A stretch of DNA of 64,000 nucleotides, taken from the NCBI GenBank assembly GCA_026702845.1, contig JADCLS010000017.1, forward strand, positions 75,435 through 139,434, in the 5' to 3' direction. Within the stretch, counting starts at the first letter, position 1. Each line of letters starts with the position of its first letter. This document shows, one piece after another, positions 8,320 to 18,042 of this stretch. Source of the DNA: Candidatus Heimdallarchaeota archaeon. GTDB lineage: Archaea > Asgardarchaeota > Heimdallarchaeia > Heimdallarchaeales > Kariarchaeaceae. The notes under the pieces are model-generated. The model ran no database searches and was not told where the DNA came from. It worked only from the letters and a program-made list of their open reading frames with translations. Position numbers and translations under genes: made by a program.

Positions 8320-10374
8320 CTATTCCATTTCAAATATCTCTGATATATAGCTTAGAAGTAGTTTGGAGTCAAGTTCGATACCAGTCTTTACTGCTTGATC
8401 AATCTCACCCTTAATTTTCGATGAATTACTTATTCTATCTGCCATTACAAGCATCCTTTGAGTAGATTTATACGATTCTCCCTGTACAATATAGGCAAGG
8501 GTGCTGTTATATGCTGGTTGTAATACTATATTATACTCTCTGAACTTTATACGATCAACGATTCCTGATTGGTTGAATGCTTCTGAAACAAAGGCATTGA
8601 TAGCAGATAAGAAAGCACTGATGAGCTGATCATCAAGATGATCTTGATTAAATTTTTCAGATAGGATTGATGTACCATTACTACTTGAAATAATCATGAA
8701 TAACATGGGAACCTCATTTTCATCCAGTTTTTTCTGACCAAATAATAAGGTCTTGAAGAAGGATTTCACCTGATCCAGAGATATTCTTCTCTTATCCTCT
8801 ATCTGCATCAGTTCTGATGTGATCTGCTGTGCAATGATCTGATATCCTCTCTCAATTGCCTGTTTACTGGCCTGATTCAACATAAACCTTGCAAGTTTTA
8901 CCTCATCATTCAATAACTTCAGCTTGCTCTGCAAAATAATGACCTTTAGCTGTATTTCGACTGCATATTCCTTTTTAGCTTCATCAAGTAACATACCCAG
9001 TTTTTGTTCTATCTCAGCTTGTATTACTTTATTGTTTGAATTGATAAATTCTTCAAATAGAAGATCCAACATGGCAAAAGTAGCCTCATGGCGTATTCTG
9101 AAATCAGTCATGGGTTCCTCTAGGATCTGGTTAGCCAGTATTTGCGCCTCAGCTTTATGTTGCAGTCTATCGCTTTCTTTTAATGTTAGAATCTTGGCTA
9201 AATGGAAGTAATGCCTGAATAGAGGTTGCTCGGAAGCATGAACTTCCAATTCTGAGATCATATCTTTTACATCTATACGTTGATTCAATTTTATCTTAAA
9301 TTCTTGGTAGAGTGCTGGAATTAGCCATGTAATGGTATTGCTTGATCTGAATAATTCATTTGCTTGATTGATATGACTTGAGCCTTTGTCTATTTCACCT
9401 AGCAACATATAGGTCTCAGCCATACTCTCATAGGATTTACCTAGATAGGGTTTATTATCCACCTTCTCATAGAGCACTTTTGCTCTTTTGGCAAATTGCA
9501 TGGCCTTTTCTAATTCACCTTGCGCACGATAGGCATTGGACATAGAAATCAGATGATTTGCCAGAGTACGATTATCATTTCCGTTTTCATAGATGGGTAA
9601 TGCCTTCTCATAGTATTCTAATGCATGATTAACATCTCCGATGAGCAGATATACATTTCCCAGATCCGTATAGCTCCAGGATTGTTGTATTTCAGTGCCA
9701 TACTCATGGAAGAGATCATGTGATCGTTTGAAATCCTCTAGTGCCTCTTCAAGTCTTCCTACTGCTTGCTTAATTCCACCTACCTCCATGTAATTGTAGC
9801 CAATGGAGAGCTGTCTACCGAGTTCCTCATTGATATTTCTACTTTTCTCCATAGCATCCAGAGCAGGTTCGATTTCTCCCATTACATGCAGACACATACC
9901 CTTGTTGTAATAAAAATTCGCAGTTGCAATCTTAGCATCCTCAGTATTGATTAGGTTGGCTACTTGGATACCTGAATCAGTTATCTCCAGCATTTCATTA
10001 TACCGTCCCAATTCAAAGAGAATAGGTGCCTTCCTCTGGTAAATGGTTAGCTTTCGTTCATGCATTTCTGGGATCTCTGGAGTAATTTTATTCAATGCTT
10101 CATCTAATATCTCTATTGCTTTGTCATATTCTCTTTTTCTCATAAAAATAAATGCCTTGTAATAGAGACTATCCACTAGATACTCAGTAGGAATATCATG
10201 TTGCAATAGTTCATTAACCTGAATTTCAGCTTCTTCCATTTGATTTTTGTGAATAAATATCTCGACTTGTTTTATTTGTAGTACAGGAAGTGGATTGTGT
10301 TCTAATCTACTCTTAACTTCTGATAATGCCTCATCCAACTTCCCTGATTTGATGAGTTCATCAATCTCTTTCAT
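8320..10374 (-). CDS. TPR protein with C-terminal longin/roadblock-like domain
   Basis: 684 residues, soluble. Residues 1-400 hold about ten TPR units of 34-40 residues with the typical small residues and 'YN.G......G....AL..' pattern (for example NHALEYYEKALPIYE near 245). A helical linker follows to about 545. Residues 551-650 are the sensor-like domain also seen at the end of the 5302-6924 protein: strand LFMIISSSNGTSILSEKF, helix LISAFLSAINAFVSEAF, then strands. TPR proteins usually scaffold complexes; the C-terminal domain may bind a GTPase or ligand (inference). It lies on the opposite strand to its paralog, with the pgi gene between them. A GGAG lies about 10 bases before the ATG. Confidence 0.75.
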   Translation of the reverse strand: MKEIDELIKSGKLDEALSEVKSRLEHNPLPVLQIKQVEIFIHKNQMEEAEIQVNELLQHDIPTEYLVDSLYYKAFIFMRKREYDKAIEILDEALNKITPEIPEMHERKLTIYQRKAPILFELGRYNEMLEITDSGIQVANLINTEDAKIATANFYYNKGMCLHVMGEIEPALDAMEKSRNINEELGRQLSIGYNYMEVGGIKQAVGRLEEALEDFKRSHDLFHEYGTEIQQSWSYTDLGNVYLLIGDVNHALEYYEKALPIYENGNDNRTLANHLISMSNAYRAQGELEKAMQFAKRAKVLYEKVDNKPYLGKSYESMAETYMLLGEIDKGSSHINQANELFRSSNTITWLIPALYQEFKIKLNQRIDVKDMISELEVHASEQPLFRHYFHLAKILTLKESDRLQHKAEAQILANQILEEPMTDFRIRHEATFAMLDLLFEEFINSNNKVIQAEIEQKLGMLLDEAKKEYAVEIQLKVIILQSKLKLLNDEVKLARFMLNQASKQAIERGYQIIAQQITSELMQIEDKRRISLDQVKSFFKTLLFGQKKLDENEVPMLFMIISSSNGTSILSEKFNQDHLDDQLISAFLSAINAFVSEAFNQSGIVDRIKFREYNIVLQPAYNSTLAYIVQGESYKSTQRMLVMADRISNSSKIKGEIDQAVKTGIELDSKLLLSYISEIFEME

Positions 10375-10454
10375 CTTAAATTACTCCTATTGCGACATTA
10401 ATAAATTTCGTTACTTCAAAAATCAAGTCATCACGGTATTAGATTGCATAAACA

Positions 10455-11132
10455 TCATTTATTCATTTTACTCAGAGCATCGTTGTAGAATGAATTCATA
10501 CGAAAAACAATCTGATAGAAATCAGATAGTAGAAAAAGGATATTCTCATCCAGAATCATAGTAGCAGGAATCTCTGCATGGCAATAAAATTGTTTGTTGT
10601 AAAGCACAGGTTGCATCTCAGCGGCATCTCTGAATTCAGTAGGTAGACGCTTATTTTTTTCTCCATAGACTTCACCGAATTTTTCCTTGAAGTCTTTTTT
10701 GGAAAGAAGTTGATTGAATTCCTCCATATTCTTCAGTATATGCTCTCTGATGGCCTGTAATCCAAATTTGTCAAGAAAGTAAGCACCTCCTCCAAGTGCA
10801 ATAGTCTCTCCAGATATTTGGATATAATACCCTGGAGTATTGGCTTGAGTTCGCTTTCCAGATTTGATTGAAGCGCTAATATGTGGTTTATAGGGAGTTT
10901 TGTCCTTTGAGAACCTGATATCTCTATTAATCCTGAAAATTGCAGTTTTAGAATCAGTCTCGAGTTCTTTATCAAATTCTTGAATCGCAAAAATTAATTC
11001 ATCTATGAATTTCTTGAATGGTTTCTTTACATACTTCTCATAGATTTTTTTATTTTCTTGAAACCACTCTCTATTATTGTTCTCCTTCAACTCAATAAGA
11101 AATCTGAGCGTTTCCTGTGCAAAAAAAGCCAT
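10455..11132 (-). CDS. DUF2461 family protein
   Basis: 225 residues. The whole protein follows the DUF2461 (TIGR02453) pattern: an N-terminal 'L.FL.EL..NNNREWF..NK..Y' phrase (residues 7-33), then IFRINRDIRFSKDKTPYK near 65-82, then GYYIQIS and a glycine run, then a helical C-terminal half. The family is widespread in bacteria and some archaea and has no established function; cytoplasmic. It stands as a single gene between the TPR gene and the surface protein, all on the minus strand but with gaps of 60-80 bases. Confidence 0.85.
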   Translation of the reverse strand: MAFFAQETLRFLIELKENNNREWFQENKKIYEKYVKKPFKKFIDELIFAIQEFDKELETDSKTAIFRINRDIRFSKDKTPYKPHISASIKSGKRTQANTPGYYIQISGETIALGGGAYFLDKFGLQAIREHILKNMEEFNQLLSKKDFKEKFGEVYGEKNKRLPTEFRDAAEMQPVLYNKQFYCHAEIPATMILDENILFLLSDFYQIVFRMNSFYNDALSKMNK

Positions 11133-11192
11133 ACCTTACCTTATTCGAGGTGATTAAAAATTGTGTCATTTCGGTTATATATGTTGATAATC

Positions 11193-12953
11193 CTAGATAT
11201 TACTTTTTCTTTTACTCCACACAAGGACAGGAATACCTATGAGAAAGCCGAATTCACCTATCCTTCCCTCTCTTCTGCTCACTGATTCTGATGGTGGTGC
11301 AGTTAAAGTCGTGGATGTCTCAGTTTGTGTTTTTGAAGTAGTTCCTTCTGAACTAGAGATGCTCTCTGAGCTTGTATCTGTTGGATTTGAGGTATAAGTA
11401 TCCGAACTACTCAAGCTTGATGTGGTGCTGGTATCGTAGGTTATTGTATAATGTAGAGTGGCAATGAATCCATCCTGATACCCACCTCCATATTTTTTCT
11501 GAAATGCATCTGAACTAACAGCGATGGTATCTGAAGGTGTATTGCCAATTATGCGATATGCACACCAGTCAGCCTCAGGATCTGCACGCCCCCAGACAAT
11601 TGTGCCTTCTATGCTACTATCTCCAGTTATTGCATAATGAGTGAAATAATTACCCACTGCAGGATCTGCATCTGTAATGATGTCATTGAGCATCTCATAG
11701 AGGCTTGGCTGGTATTTACCCGAAGTAGTAAGTTGATCAAATATGAGGAAGGTTGTACAATTCTCGGCATTTGGGCCCACTGGTTTCAGCAGAAACCCTC
11801 CTGCCTCATCATAGCTGCTGCCGAGATAACTCGCATAATAATATTCCTGAGCATCAGGTTTTAGGGTCTCCTCTCCATAGCCAAATAGGTTGAGATGAAA
11901 CACAAATCCATCTGAATAGCCACCAATTGTTTGATCTGCACCTGGTGTCGTCACCAGATCATTGGATCCAGTCTCCCCAATTATGGTAGGGTTTCCATGA
12001 TCATCAATGAATAGAGAATTACCAATATCATTATACGATCCCCCGTAGTATGTGGAATACAGCATGGTGTTGCTAGTCATATTAAGAATACTGATTACTG
12101 CATCATGAGCAAATACTCCACCTGTATTATTATTTTGAGGCTGGTAGGCATCATCTGTCACGGGATAATCATTAGATCGAGTTCTACCGACAATATACAT
12201 CAACTCCCCAGCTAGTAGAAAATCTCCCGGTGCTTCACTGGAATCCGATCCACCTAAGTAACTGCAATAGTGTAGTGTGGTCAAATCATTGGAGATATTG
12301 GCAATATAGATATCGTCATAGTCATTGTATGTGGTATCGTAGGCATTGTTAGTAACAGGAAGATTGTTCGATGTGGTTGAGCCAATAATAATCAAGTTTC
12401 CATGGCCATCCACCTTAATTACATCACCATATTCTCTTCCAGTACCTCCGAAAAATGATGATGCCAATATTTCTCCAGAATCAGAGATCTTGGTAATAAA
12501 GACATCCTCCCCTCCAATGTAGGTCTCATTCAACGTACCTAAGGTAATTGGAAAATCTGTAGACTGAGTGGATCCCAGAATATAGTAATTACCCTCAGTA
12601 TCAACAGTGGCACTTCTTGCCTGATCATCACTTGAACCCCCTAGATAACTGGCAAAGAGAATTGTTTGATTATAATTTACTATCGAGTAGAATGCATCCA
12701 TGGAACCATTTAAACTGGCATCACCGTCGATAGTTGTGCTCATATTATTTGATTGCGTCCAGCCTACATAGAGAAGAGTATCCTCTCCTGCAGCTCCTCC
12801 TGTCAAGGTATCAAAATCATTGCCACCCATATAAGATAGATAGGATAAAGACATGTCCTCTGTAGTAATAATTAATGAATTATCTGCTACCAACAGGAAA
12901 CTTATAGTAACTATGCAAAGAATCTGGATTAATATTGACTTATGAGTACTCAT
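11193..12953 (-). CDS. SBBP-repeat beta-propeller surface protein, C-terminally anchored
   Basis: 586 residues. An N-terminal hydrophobic stretch (residues about 6-28) is a signal peptide. Residues 35-480 hold about eight repeats of roughly 50 residues with the SBBP phrase 'SYLGGSS.D....' followed by 'G..YI.G.T.S.D.P.T' (for example ASYLGGSSDD near 96-105), which should form a beta-propeller outside the cell. Residues about 505-560 are Ser/Thr-rich, a probable glycosylated stalk, and the end has a short hydrophobic segment FGFLIGIPVLVW followed by SKRK. This layout, stalk then TM then basic tail, is that of an archaeal cell-surface protein. Binding partner unknown. Confidence 0.75.
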   Translation of the reverse strand: MSTHKSILIQILCIVTISFLLVADNSLIITTEDMSLSYLSYMGGNDFDTLTGGAAGEDTLLYVGWTQSNNMSTTIDGDASLNGSMDAFYSIVNYNQTILFASYLGGSSDDQARSATVDTEGNYYILGSTQSTDFPITLGTLNETYIGGEDVFITKISDSGEILASSFFGGTGREYGDVIKVDGHGNLIIIGSTTSNNLPVTNNAYDTTYNDYDDIYIANISNDLTTLHYCSYLGGSDSSEAPGDFLLAGELMYIVGRTRSNDYPVTDDAYQPQNNNTGGVFAHDAVISILNMTSNTMLYSTYYGGSYNDIGNSLFIDDHGNPTIIGETGSNDLVTTPGADQTIGGYSDGFVFHLNLFGYGEETLKPDAQEYYYASYLGSSYDEAGGFLLKPVGPNAENCTTFLIFDQLTTSGKYQPSLYEMLNDIITDADPAVGNYFTHYAITGDSSIEGTIVWGRADPEADWCAYRIIGNTPSDTIAVSSDAFQKKYGGGYQDGFIATLHYTITYDTSTTSSLSSSDTYTSNPTDTSSESISSSEGTTSKTQTETSTTLTAPPSESVSRREGRIGEFGFLIGIPVLVWSKRKSNI

Positions 12954-13124
12954 TCCATTGAATGGATTATTTCTCCTTATATAAATTTTCTTAGGAAATT
13001 TATGATTAAAATATTAATTACATCTGATAGATATTATCCTACTGAGTATCTATAATGATCATCATCATGAAATTCATACTAATCTCTTCAAACTATGAAA
13101 TAGATTTATTCTGATAGTTTTTCT

Positions 13125-14063
13125 TTAATCGAATGTGAAGGGAATGAGGCTGGTTGGAAACTCATCACTGACCTCTGATAAGGATTTCACTCCATCCACA
13201 CAGGCATCAATCTCTGAAAATATCTCCATCCACTCATCATAGGTTTTCTCTGCTATTCTCTGTTTTATCTTCTTGATTATCTCCTTGTCAAACAGGTGAT
13301 TCTTTGTTTCATGTTCTATTTCAAGCCCTTCTAGTAATCTATCAAAAAATTTCTTCTCAAATGAGCCCACTGCAAGGTACCTACCATCCTTGGTTTTGTA
13401 GAAATTGTAGAAGGATGAACCCCAGAGAAAACTTGAATCCAACCCACTTCGTAAATCTCCCTTGGCTAGAACTGCAAGTGCATTTGCAGCCTGTGTGCAG
13501 GAGAGATCAATATATGTACCCAAACCCGTCTGTATCCTTTGGAACACCGCTGAGAGTAGACCAATAACCACATAGAGAGACCCACTCAGATCTGCTAATT
13601 GTATCCCTGAGAGTTGAGGTGGATCACCCATTAAGCTGGCAACACCACTATTGGCTAGAAAGTTGATGTCATGGCCAGCTCGCATTGATAGTTCTCCTTT
13701 TTGTCCATATCCCGTGAATGAGCAATAAATCAATCCTTTATTGTGTTTCTTGAGACTCTCATAATCAAGGCCGAATTTTTTCATTATCCCTGGTCTAAAG
13801 GATTCTAGAACAATATCATACTCCTCGAGCAGCTCGATAATTTTATCCACTGAAGAACCATCTTTAAGATCTAATGCTAATTGTTGTTTACCTTCATGTA
13901 AATAAACTGAATAGTGTTTATTTTCTCTGAGTAAATCAGGTAATTTGGGATTGACAATATTAATCACCTCTGCACCTAGATCCACGAAAATTTTTGTGCT
14001 GAAGGGCCCTGGAAGTAAGGCAGTAAAGTCAAGAATCTTTATTCCCGAAAGTGGTTGGTTCAT
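13125..14063 (-). CDS. CaiB/BaiF (class III) CoA-transferase family protein, possibly a racemase, short C-terminus
   Basis: 312 residues. The N-terminal half is typical: 'L.G.KILDFT.LLPGPF' at 5-21, LESFRPG at 86-92, FTGYGQ at 116-121, AGHDINFLA at 129-137. His131 and Asp158 (in LADLSGSL) match the His/Asp pair of alpha-methylacyl-CoA racemase, which favours a racemase-like activity over CoA transfer from a donor; the Asp used by true CoA transferases is not obvious. The family's usual length is 350-400; here the ending stops after the DACV segment and lacks the final 'PRPAP...G.HT.E.L' portion. I found no frameshifted continuation in the 170 bases downstream, so the short end may be real or may reflect a truncated gene. 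Confidence 0.8.
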   Translation of the reverse strand: MNQPLSGIKILDFTALLPGPFSTKIFVDLGAEVINIVNPKLPDLLRENKHYSVYLHEGKQQLALDLKDGSSVDKIIELLEEYDIVLESFRPGIMKKFGLDYESLKKHNKGLIYCSFTGYGQKGELSMRAGHDINFLANSGVASLMGDPPQLSGIQLADLSGSLYVVIGLLSAVFQRIQTGLGTYIDLSCTQAANALAVLAKGDLRSGLDSSFLWGSSFYNFYKTKDGRYLAVGSFEKKFFDRLLEGLEIEHETKNHLFDKEIIKKIKQRIAEKTYDEWMEIFSEIDACVDGVKSLSEVSDEFPTSLIPFTFD

Positions 14064-14375
14064 ACATTAAGATAGTAACCTAAAATTTAGCTTTTTGCAG
14101 GATTACAATCTGATATGATCATTTTTATACTACAAATACCCCAAGTCACCATATTCGTCCAAGGTTTCTCAGGACTAGTTTATTTCGTTGTTTCTCAACA
14201 GTTCGTATGCCCCTTTTCATGAGAGGGGTTTCAAGGCTTTCCGGCAGATCCTTACTTTGAATTGCTCAGCATTTACCAGTCGTTCTTGCCAACAAATAGA
14301 CTTCCCCAAGTGGCTTATGGAATTCCACCAACCTTTCCGTATCAGATGAAGAATTTCCTAGTCTTTTATCAATAA
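14064..14375. other. 312-base gene-free stretch holding a degenerate repeat copy
   Basis: No open frame of gene quality. It contains a segment at 14186-14250 that resembles one at 59714-59782 (separate entries), including a small hairpin. The base composition is slightly richer in G+C than neighbouring intergenic DNA. It may be the remains of a mobile element or a small RNA locus; nothing decides between these. Confidence 0.35.
14186..14250. repeat. Copy A of a diverged two-copy intergenic repeat
   Basis: Aligned by eye with 59714-59782, roughly two thirds to three quarters of the bases agree with small gaps. The shared features are a hairpin of GTTG-5 bases-CAAC (14187-14199), a TTCG and TGC just after it, and a GGTTTC-AAG-CTTTC segment near the right end. 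No protein-coding frame survives in either copy. Confidence 0.35.
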
Positions 14376-14840
14376 TTATTCCAACTCTCTGAAAATCTTC
14401 TCAAATTGCTCAGTTCGAAACTCAAATATTTTTTTCACTCGAGGCCCGACAATCAGCTTATTGATGATAGGCTCAAAAATCCAACCCGGAGCTAAGTACT
14501 CCACCGTATCAGTCATGAGAACTCCATCATCCACTTCCTCAAATGTATGTGTATGTATCCATTGTTTGTATGGTCCTTTTATCTGAGTATCCTGAAATTC
14601 ATACGGTGGATCAAATATTGTAATACGTGCCTTCCATTTGAACGGAATGCCATATAATTTTAATTTATAATTGATCTCTTGATTTAGCTTCATCTCTATT
14701 TGTTTATCACTAATGATCTTGAATTTCAGGAATGATGGTGTCACTTTATTAAGATTTTCAGGAATGGAGAAGAAAGCAAATACTTTATCCAATGATTTAG
14801 GAATGATCATCTGTTTCTTGAGTATTCTTGCCATATGCAT
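14376..14840 (-). CDS. SRPBCC (START-like) domain protein
   Basis: 154 residues. The pattern of the SRPBCC family is visible: an N-terminal strand after KKQMIIPKSLDKVFAFFS (residues 8-25), then ENLNKVTP, a WKARITIFDPPYEFQD stretch in the middle, then HTHTFEEVDDG and a final long helix from about 125. This fold binds hydrophobic ligands in a deep pocket; this branch (the 'ligand-binding SRPBCC, PF10604-like' type) has no assigned substrate. Single-domain, soluble. Two ATGs (14840 and 14834) are possible starts and cannot be distinguished. Confidence 0.75.
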   Translation of the reverse strand: MHMARILKKQMIIPKSLDKVFAFFSIPENLNKVTPSFLKFKIISDKQIEMKLNQEINYKLKLYGIPFKWKARITIFDPPYEFQDTQIKGPYKQWIHTHTFEEVDDGVLMTDTVEYLAPGWIFEPIINKLIVGPRVKKIFEFRTEQFEKIFRELE

Positions 14841-15074
14841 TCAACGCATTGCTATTTTTATTATCTTGTTATCAATGAGAAAATTGACGAGAAATTCAGT
14901 TCTTCCTTCTAATCACATATTAAAATTAATAGTTTACAGTTTCGTTAAGATAAAAAACTAAAATAGAGATCCCCGTTTTATATACTGTGTTAATTCCTTC
15001 AAATCCCAATGTTTCACCAATTTCTTAATACATAGGTGCAATTCTTAATATAGATTGTCTATTGACAATGAATT

Positions 15075-15842
15075 ATGGCTCCTATTGTTGAGGTTACTCA
15101 GTTGGCGAAAATTTATGATTCAGGGACGATGGCACTTCAATCCGTTAGTTTCTCAGTAGAGGAAGGCGATGTATTTGGAATTATCGGAGTAAATGGTGCT
15201 GGTAAAACCACATTGATTCGAATTCTTACTACTATGCTGAAACAATCATCAGGGGAGTGTAAAATTGATGATATCGATCCCAGTCTCTATCCAGAGAAAG
15301 TCAGATCATTGATCGGAGTTCTTCCTCAAGAATCAGGCTTATATGAGGAATTTACAATCTATGAGAACCTGGCCTTCATCGGTGAGATGCAGGGAAAGAC
15401 AAGAATTGAGATTCAACACAAAATAGAGGAAGTAAGTGCACTTCTGGGAATTGCAGATCGTCTCACAACTAGGGTCAATCAACTATCTGGTGGGTTAAAG
15501 CAGCGTGCCATGATAGCTAGAACCTTGATGGGTGATCCCAAGATACTGTTTCTGGATGAACCCACAACCGGGTTAGATGTACTTGTGGCTCGAAAAGTAC
15601 GCCAGATCATCCGAGATCTGAGCAAGCATATGACAATTTTTCTTGCGACACATAATATGTACGAGGCCTATCAGTTATGCTCTAAAGTGGCTATTCTCAA
15701 GCAGGGGAACATAATCAAAGTTGATAGTCCCAAGAATATCTATGATACACACAGACAGGGAGATGATGATTTTGAGGATGTAATCGCTCGCATACTTGGT
15801 ATAGATGAACAATCAATAAGTTCACTGGAGGCAGGACTATGA
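15075..15842 (+). CDS. ABC-2 type exporter ATP-binding protein
   Basis: 255 residues, a complete ABC ATPase: Walker A GVNGAGKT at 38-45, Q-loop LPQESGLYEE near 82, signature LSGGLKQRA near 136, Walker B ILFLDEPTTGLD near 155, and the switch His in FLATHN. The Leu-Ser-Gly-Gly signature and the length match the NatA/DrrA drug or lipid exporter group. It overlaps the permease gene downstream by four bases (ATGA), so the two are co-translated. A TATA-like CTTAATATAG lies about 25 bases upstream of the ATG. The exported substrate is unknown. Confidence 0.92.
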   Translation: MAPIVEVTQLAKIYDSGTMALQSVSFSVEEGDVFGIIGVNGAGKTTLIRILTTMLKQSSGECKIDDIDPSLYPEKVRSLIGVLPQESGLYEEFTIYENLAFIGEMQGKTRIEIQHKIEEVSALLGIADRLTTRVNQLSGGLKQRAMIARTLMGDPKILFLDEPTTGLDVLVARKVRQIIRDLSKHMTIFLATHNMYEAYQLCSKVAILKQGNIIKVDSPKNIYDTHRQGDDDFEDVIARILGIDEQSISSLEAGL

Positions 15843-17119
15843 ACGGTGCATTAATTGTGATGAAGAAGGAGATCAAACTCCTGTTGAAAAGTAAGCGTCG
15901 GTTTTTTCTGCTTTTTATGATGCCTATAATCATTCTAATTATTGGATTAATTAGTACTGCCTCAATCTATTTCATTGATGATACTTTTGAACCTACTCAT
16001 ATTTTTGTCATAGATGAGCAACCCAGTGCATACTCCAATGATTTGATCACATTGTGGTCTACCTTGAATAATACAGAATTATCTATAATCTCTGCTAATT
16101 ATTCAGAATTGATCTCAAGCATGGAATTTGATGTTTTGGTGTTTATACCATCAAATTTCTCATCGCTTATTAGCAATAACCAGACTTCCCAGATAATCAT
16201 ATCGTACAACGCTAATGAAACAGTTCATCAAAACATTGCCTACTCTATTCTTACCATCACTGAGCTATATGATGGCAATTTAGTAGTGATCAATTATCCA
16301 GATGTGCAATTCAATTACATAGAAGGAGGATTGCAGGAGATCAAAGAACAGGATGATGAGAATGTTGTGGATGAGGAACTAGCCCAGGTGTTGGTGATTA
16401 TCCCAGTATATGTCATATTCTTTGTTGTCATCTCACCCATCAGTCTAGTCCTGATTTCTGTAACCATAGAGCGAGAACAAAACACCTTGGAAGTACTCTT
16501 CCTGCAACCAGTAAAAAGACGAGCTATTGTTATGGGAAAAATCCTATATGGTCTATTCTTGGTATTTGTCACCCTCTTCATGGACATTATCTCGATCCTT
16601 CTCACGACTCTAATGATGAATACTGCCACAGCTTCTGTTACAGATGAAAACACTGACTTTGATTTCTCTGGGTTTACAGATTTCATTGGTATGGAGGAGA
16701 TTATCATGTTCTTCTTGGGAATAGTTGCTGTGGCGATCATCATTATCGCATTATCTGTACTCTTATCGCTGTTATCAAAAGATGAGAAGGAAGCAAACAT
16801 GATCTCAGGCATAATTCCTATGCTGATAATGGGTATGGCAGTGCTCATCTTTGTTCTGCCCATAGCTGAGATGAGCATAGTAGGTCAGGGATTATTAGCT
16901 ATCACCCCAATATTGGGGATCATCGTTTCAATATTTCTATCTACTTTAGCAGGTGGTGTTGTTCCACTAGCTTATATCTCGATTTTGGCTCAAGCACTGT
17001 GGTCTATACTAATTATTCTTGCCACTGCAAGAATATCAGAAGCAGAGAGTATTCTTGAATTATCATATGGTAAAGCATTCTCCGAGTTGAGACGAGCAAT
17101 TTTGAGGAAAAATCTTTAG
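15839..17119 (+). CDS. ABC-2 type exporter permease
   Basis: 426 residues. The layout is that of the NatB/YhgE-like ABC-2 permeases: a first TM at about 20-42, a long extracytoplasmic loop to about 175, then five to six TMs (about 190-215, 240-262, 295-318, 330-350, 355-380 and 385-400). A cytoplasmic ERE motif after the second TM (TIEREQNTLEVLFLQPV, near 210-227) is the conserved coupling region of the family. It works with the ATPase just upstream. Its stop codon overlaps the stop of the convergent gene 17116-17919 by four bases. Confidence 0.88.
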   Translation: MNGALIVMKKEIKLLLKSKRRFFLLFMMPIIILIIGLISTASIYFIDDTFEPTHIFVIDEQPSAYSNDLITLWSTLNNTELSIISANYSELISSMEFDVLVFIPSNFSSLISNNQTSQIIISYNANETVHQNIAYSILTITELYDGNLVVINYPDVQFNYIEGGLQEIKEQDDENVVDEELAQVLVIIPVYVIFFVVISPISLVLISVTIEREQNTLEVLFLQPVKRRAIVMGKILYGLFLVFVTLFMDIISILLTTLMMNTATASVTDENTDFDFSGFTDFIGMEEIIMFFLGIVAVAIIIIALSVLLSLLSKDEKEANMISGIIPMLIMGMAVLIFVLPIAEMSIVGQGLLAITPILGIIVSIFLSTLAGGVVPLAYISILAQALWSILIILATARISEAESILELSYGKAFSELRRAILRKNL

Positions 17120-17919
17120 TTGGATAATCGTCTCAAGTACACAAGGCATCCTATGAATAGGATCACTGATATTCCAAAATTAAGTCCGTAGAGTGCTGGA
17201 TTCTGCATTATTAAATAAAATTTGGGTTGATCATTTGATCGCATCAGTGAAGTGGTATAGCTAAATTTCTCAGTTTCTAAGTTGTAACTCATGAAATAAG
17301 GATAACTGAGTACAAAATTTTTAGTACCATCATCTGCAGTATAACCCACACGATTTGCTACATACACTCGCATTCCTTTGAATTCACCCTTAATCATGGG
17401 GAGGTCTCCTGAGTAACTCCATAATACATCTGTGGAGTATGATTCAAATGAGTTTCCCTCTAAATTACTTGTGATATTATAAGAAATGGCATCAACATAT
17501 CCCTCTTGATCGGCAATAATGAACACCAACTCTACAAATATTCTAACTGCTTTCTTCATCTCAATAATACTGGTTCCATTATCTAGAATTCGGGTAAAAT
17601 TTGTATCAAATGGTTCAGTATGGCCAAATGTAACATTGAGTTTGGTTATTAAAATAGGTAAAGAAGCATATTGATAGATAACTTCAGTCTCTGTAGGTTC
17701 GTAAGGATTATATTCCTCTGTAGAACCAATCAAGGAGTAATCATACTCCACTATACCATCCAATGAGTTACTCACTTGTGTTCCAAAACTTGGCTCAAGC
17801 TGTGTGCTCATTCTGTTCAGATATGAAAATGAGAAAATCAGATTGATAAGTATCAAAACTAAGACCATCATTAGCATTTTGTTATCAAATAGTTGTTGTA
17901 GCATTGATTTGTTACTCAT
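17116..17919 (-). CDS. Bitopic membrane protein with external domain, unknown
   Basis: 267 residues. A TM at about 15-33 and another at about 240-262 bracket a mostly beta-rich external domain of 200 residues. No known family was recognised. The stop codon overlaps that of the ABC permease by four bases, so the two genes converge with no spacer. It could be a partner of the neighbouring exporter, but only proximity suggests this. Confidence 0.5.
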   Translation of the reverse strand: MSNKSMLQQLFDNKMLMMVLVLILINLIFSFSYLNRMSTQLEPSFGTQVSNSLDGIVEYDYSLIGSTEEYNPYEPTETEVIYQYASLPILITKLNVTFGHTEPFDTNFTRILDNGTSIIEMKKAVRIFVELVFIIADQEGYVDAISYNITSNLEGNSFESYSTDVLWSYSGDLPMIKGEFKGMRVYVANRVGYTADDGTKNFVLSYPYFMSYNLETEKFSYTTSLMRSNDQPKFYLIMQNPALYGLNFGISVILFIGCLVYLRRLSN

Positions 17920-18042
17920 GGGTGGTCATATTGAGATTTAGTATGTACCTACATAAGCATAAAGTTGACCAACAATTAAATGGTAACCTGTATATCGTTT
18001 TATGACTGCAAATTTATAATTTGCTAGTTTTTTGAATAAAGT

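Noticed and set aside
16315..16878. Long minus-strand frame opposite the ABC-2 permease
   Set aside because: The permease is supported by motifs and the coupled ATPase; the Met/Ile-rich antisense frame is a typical shadow of TM codons.
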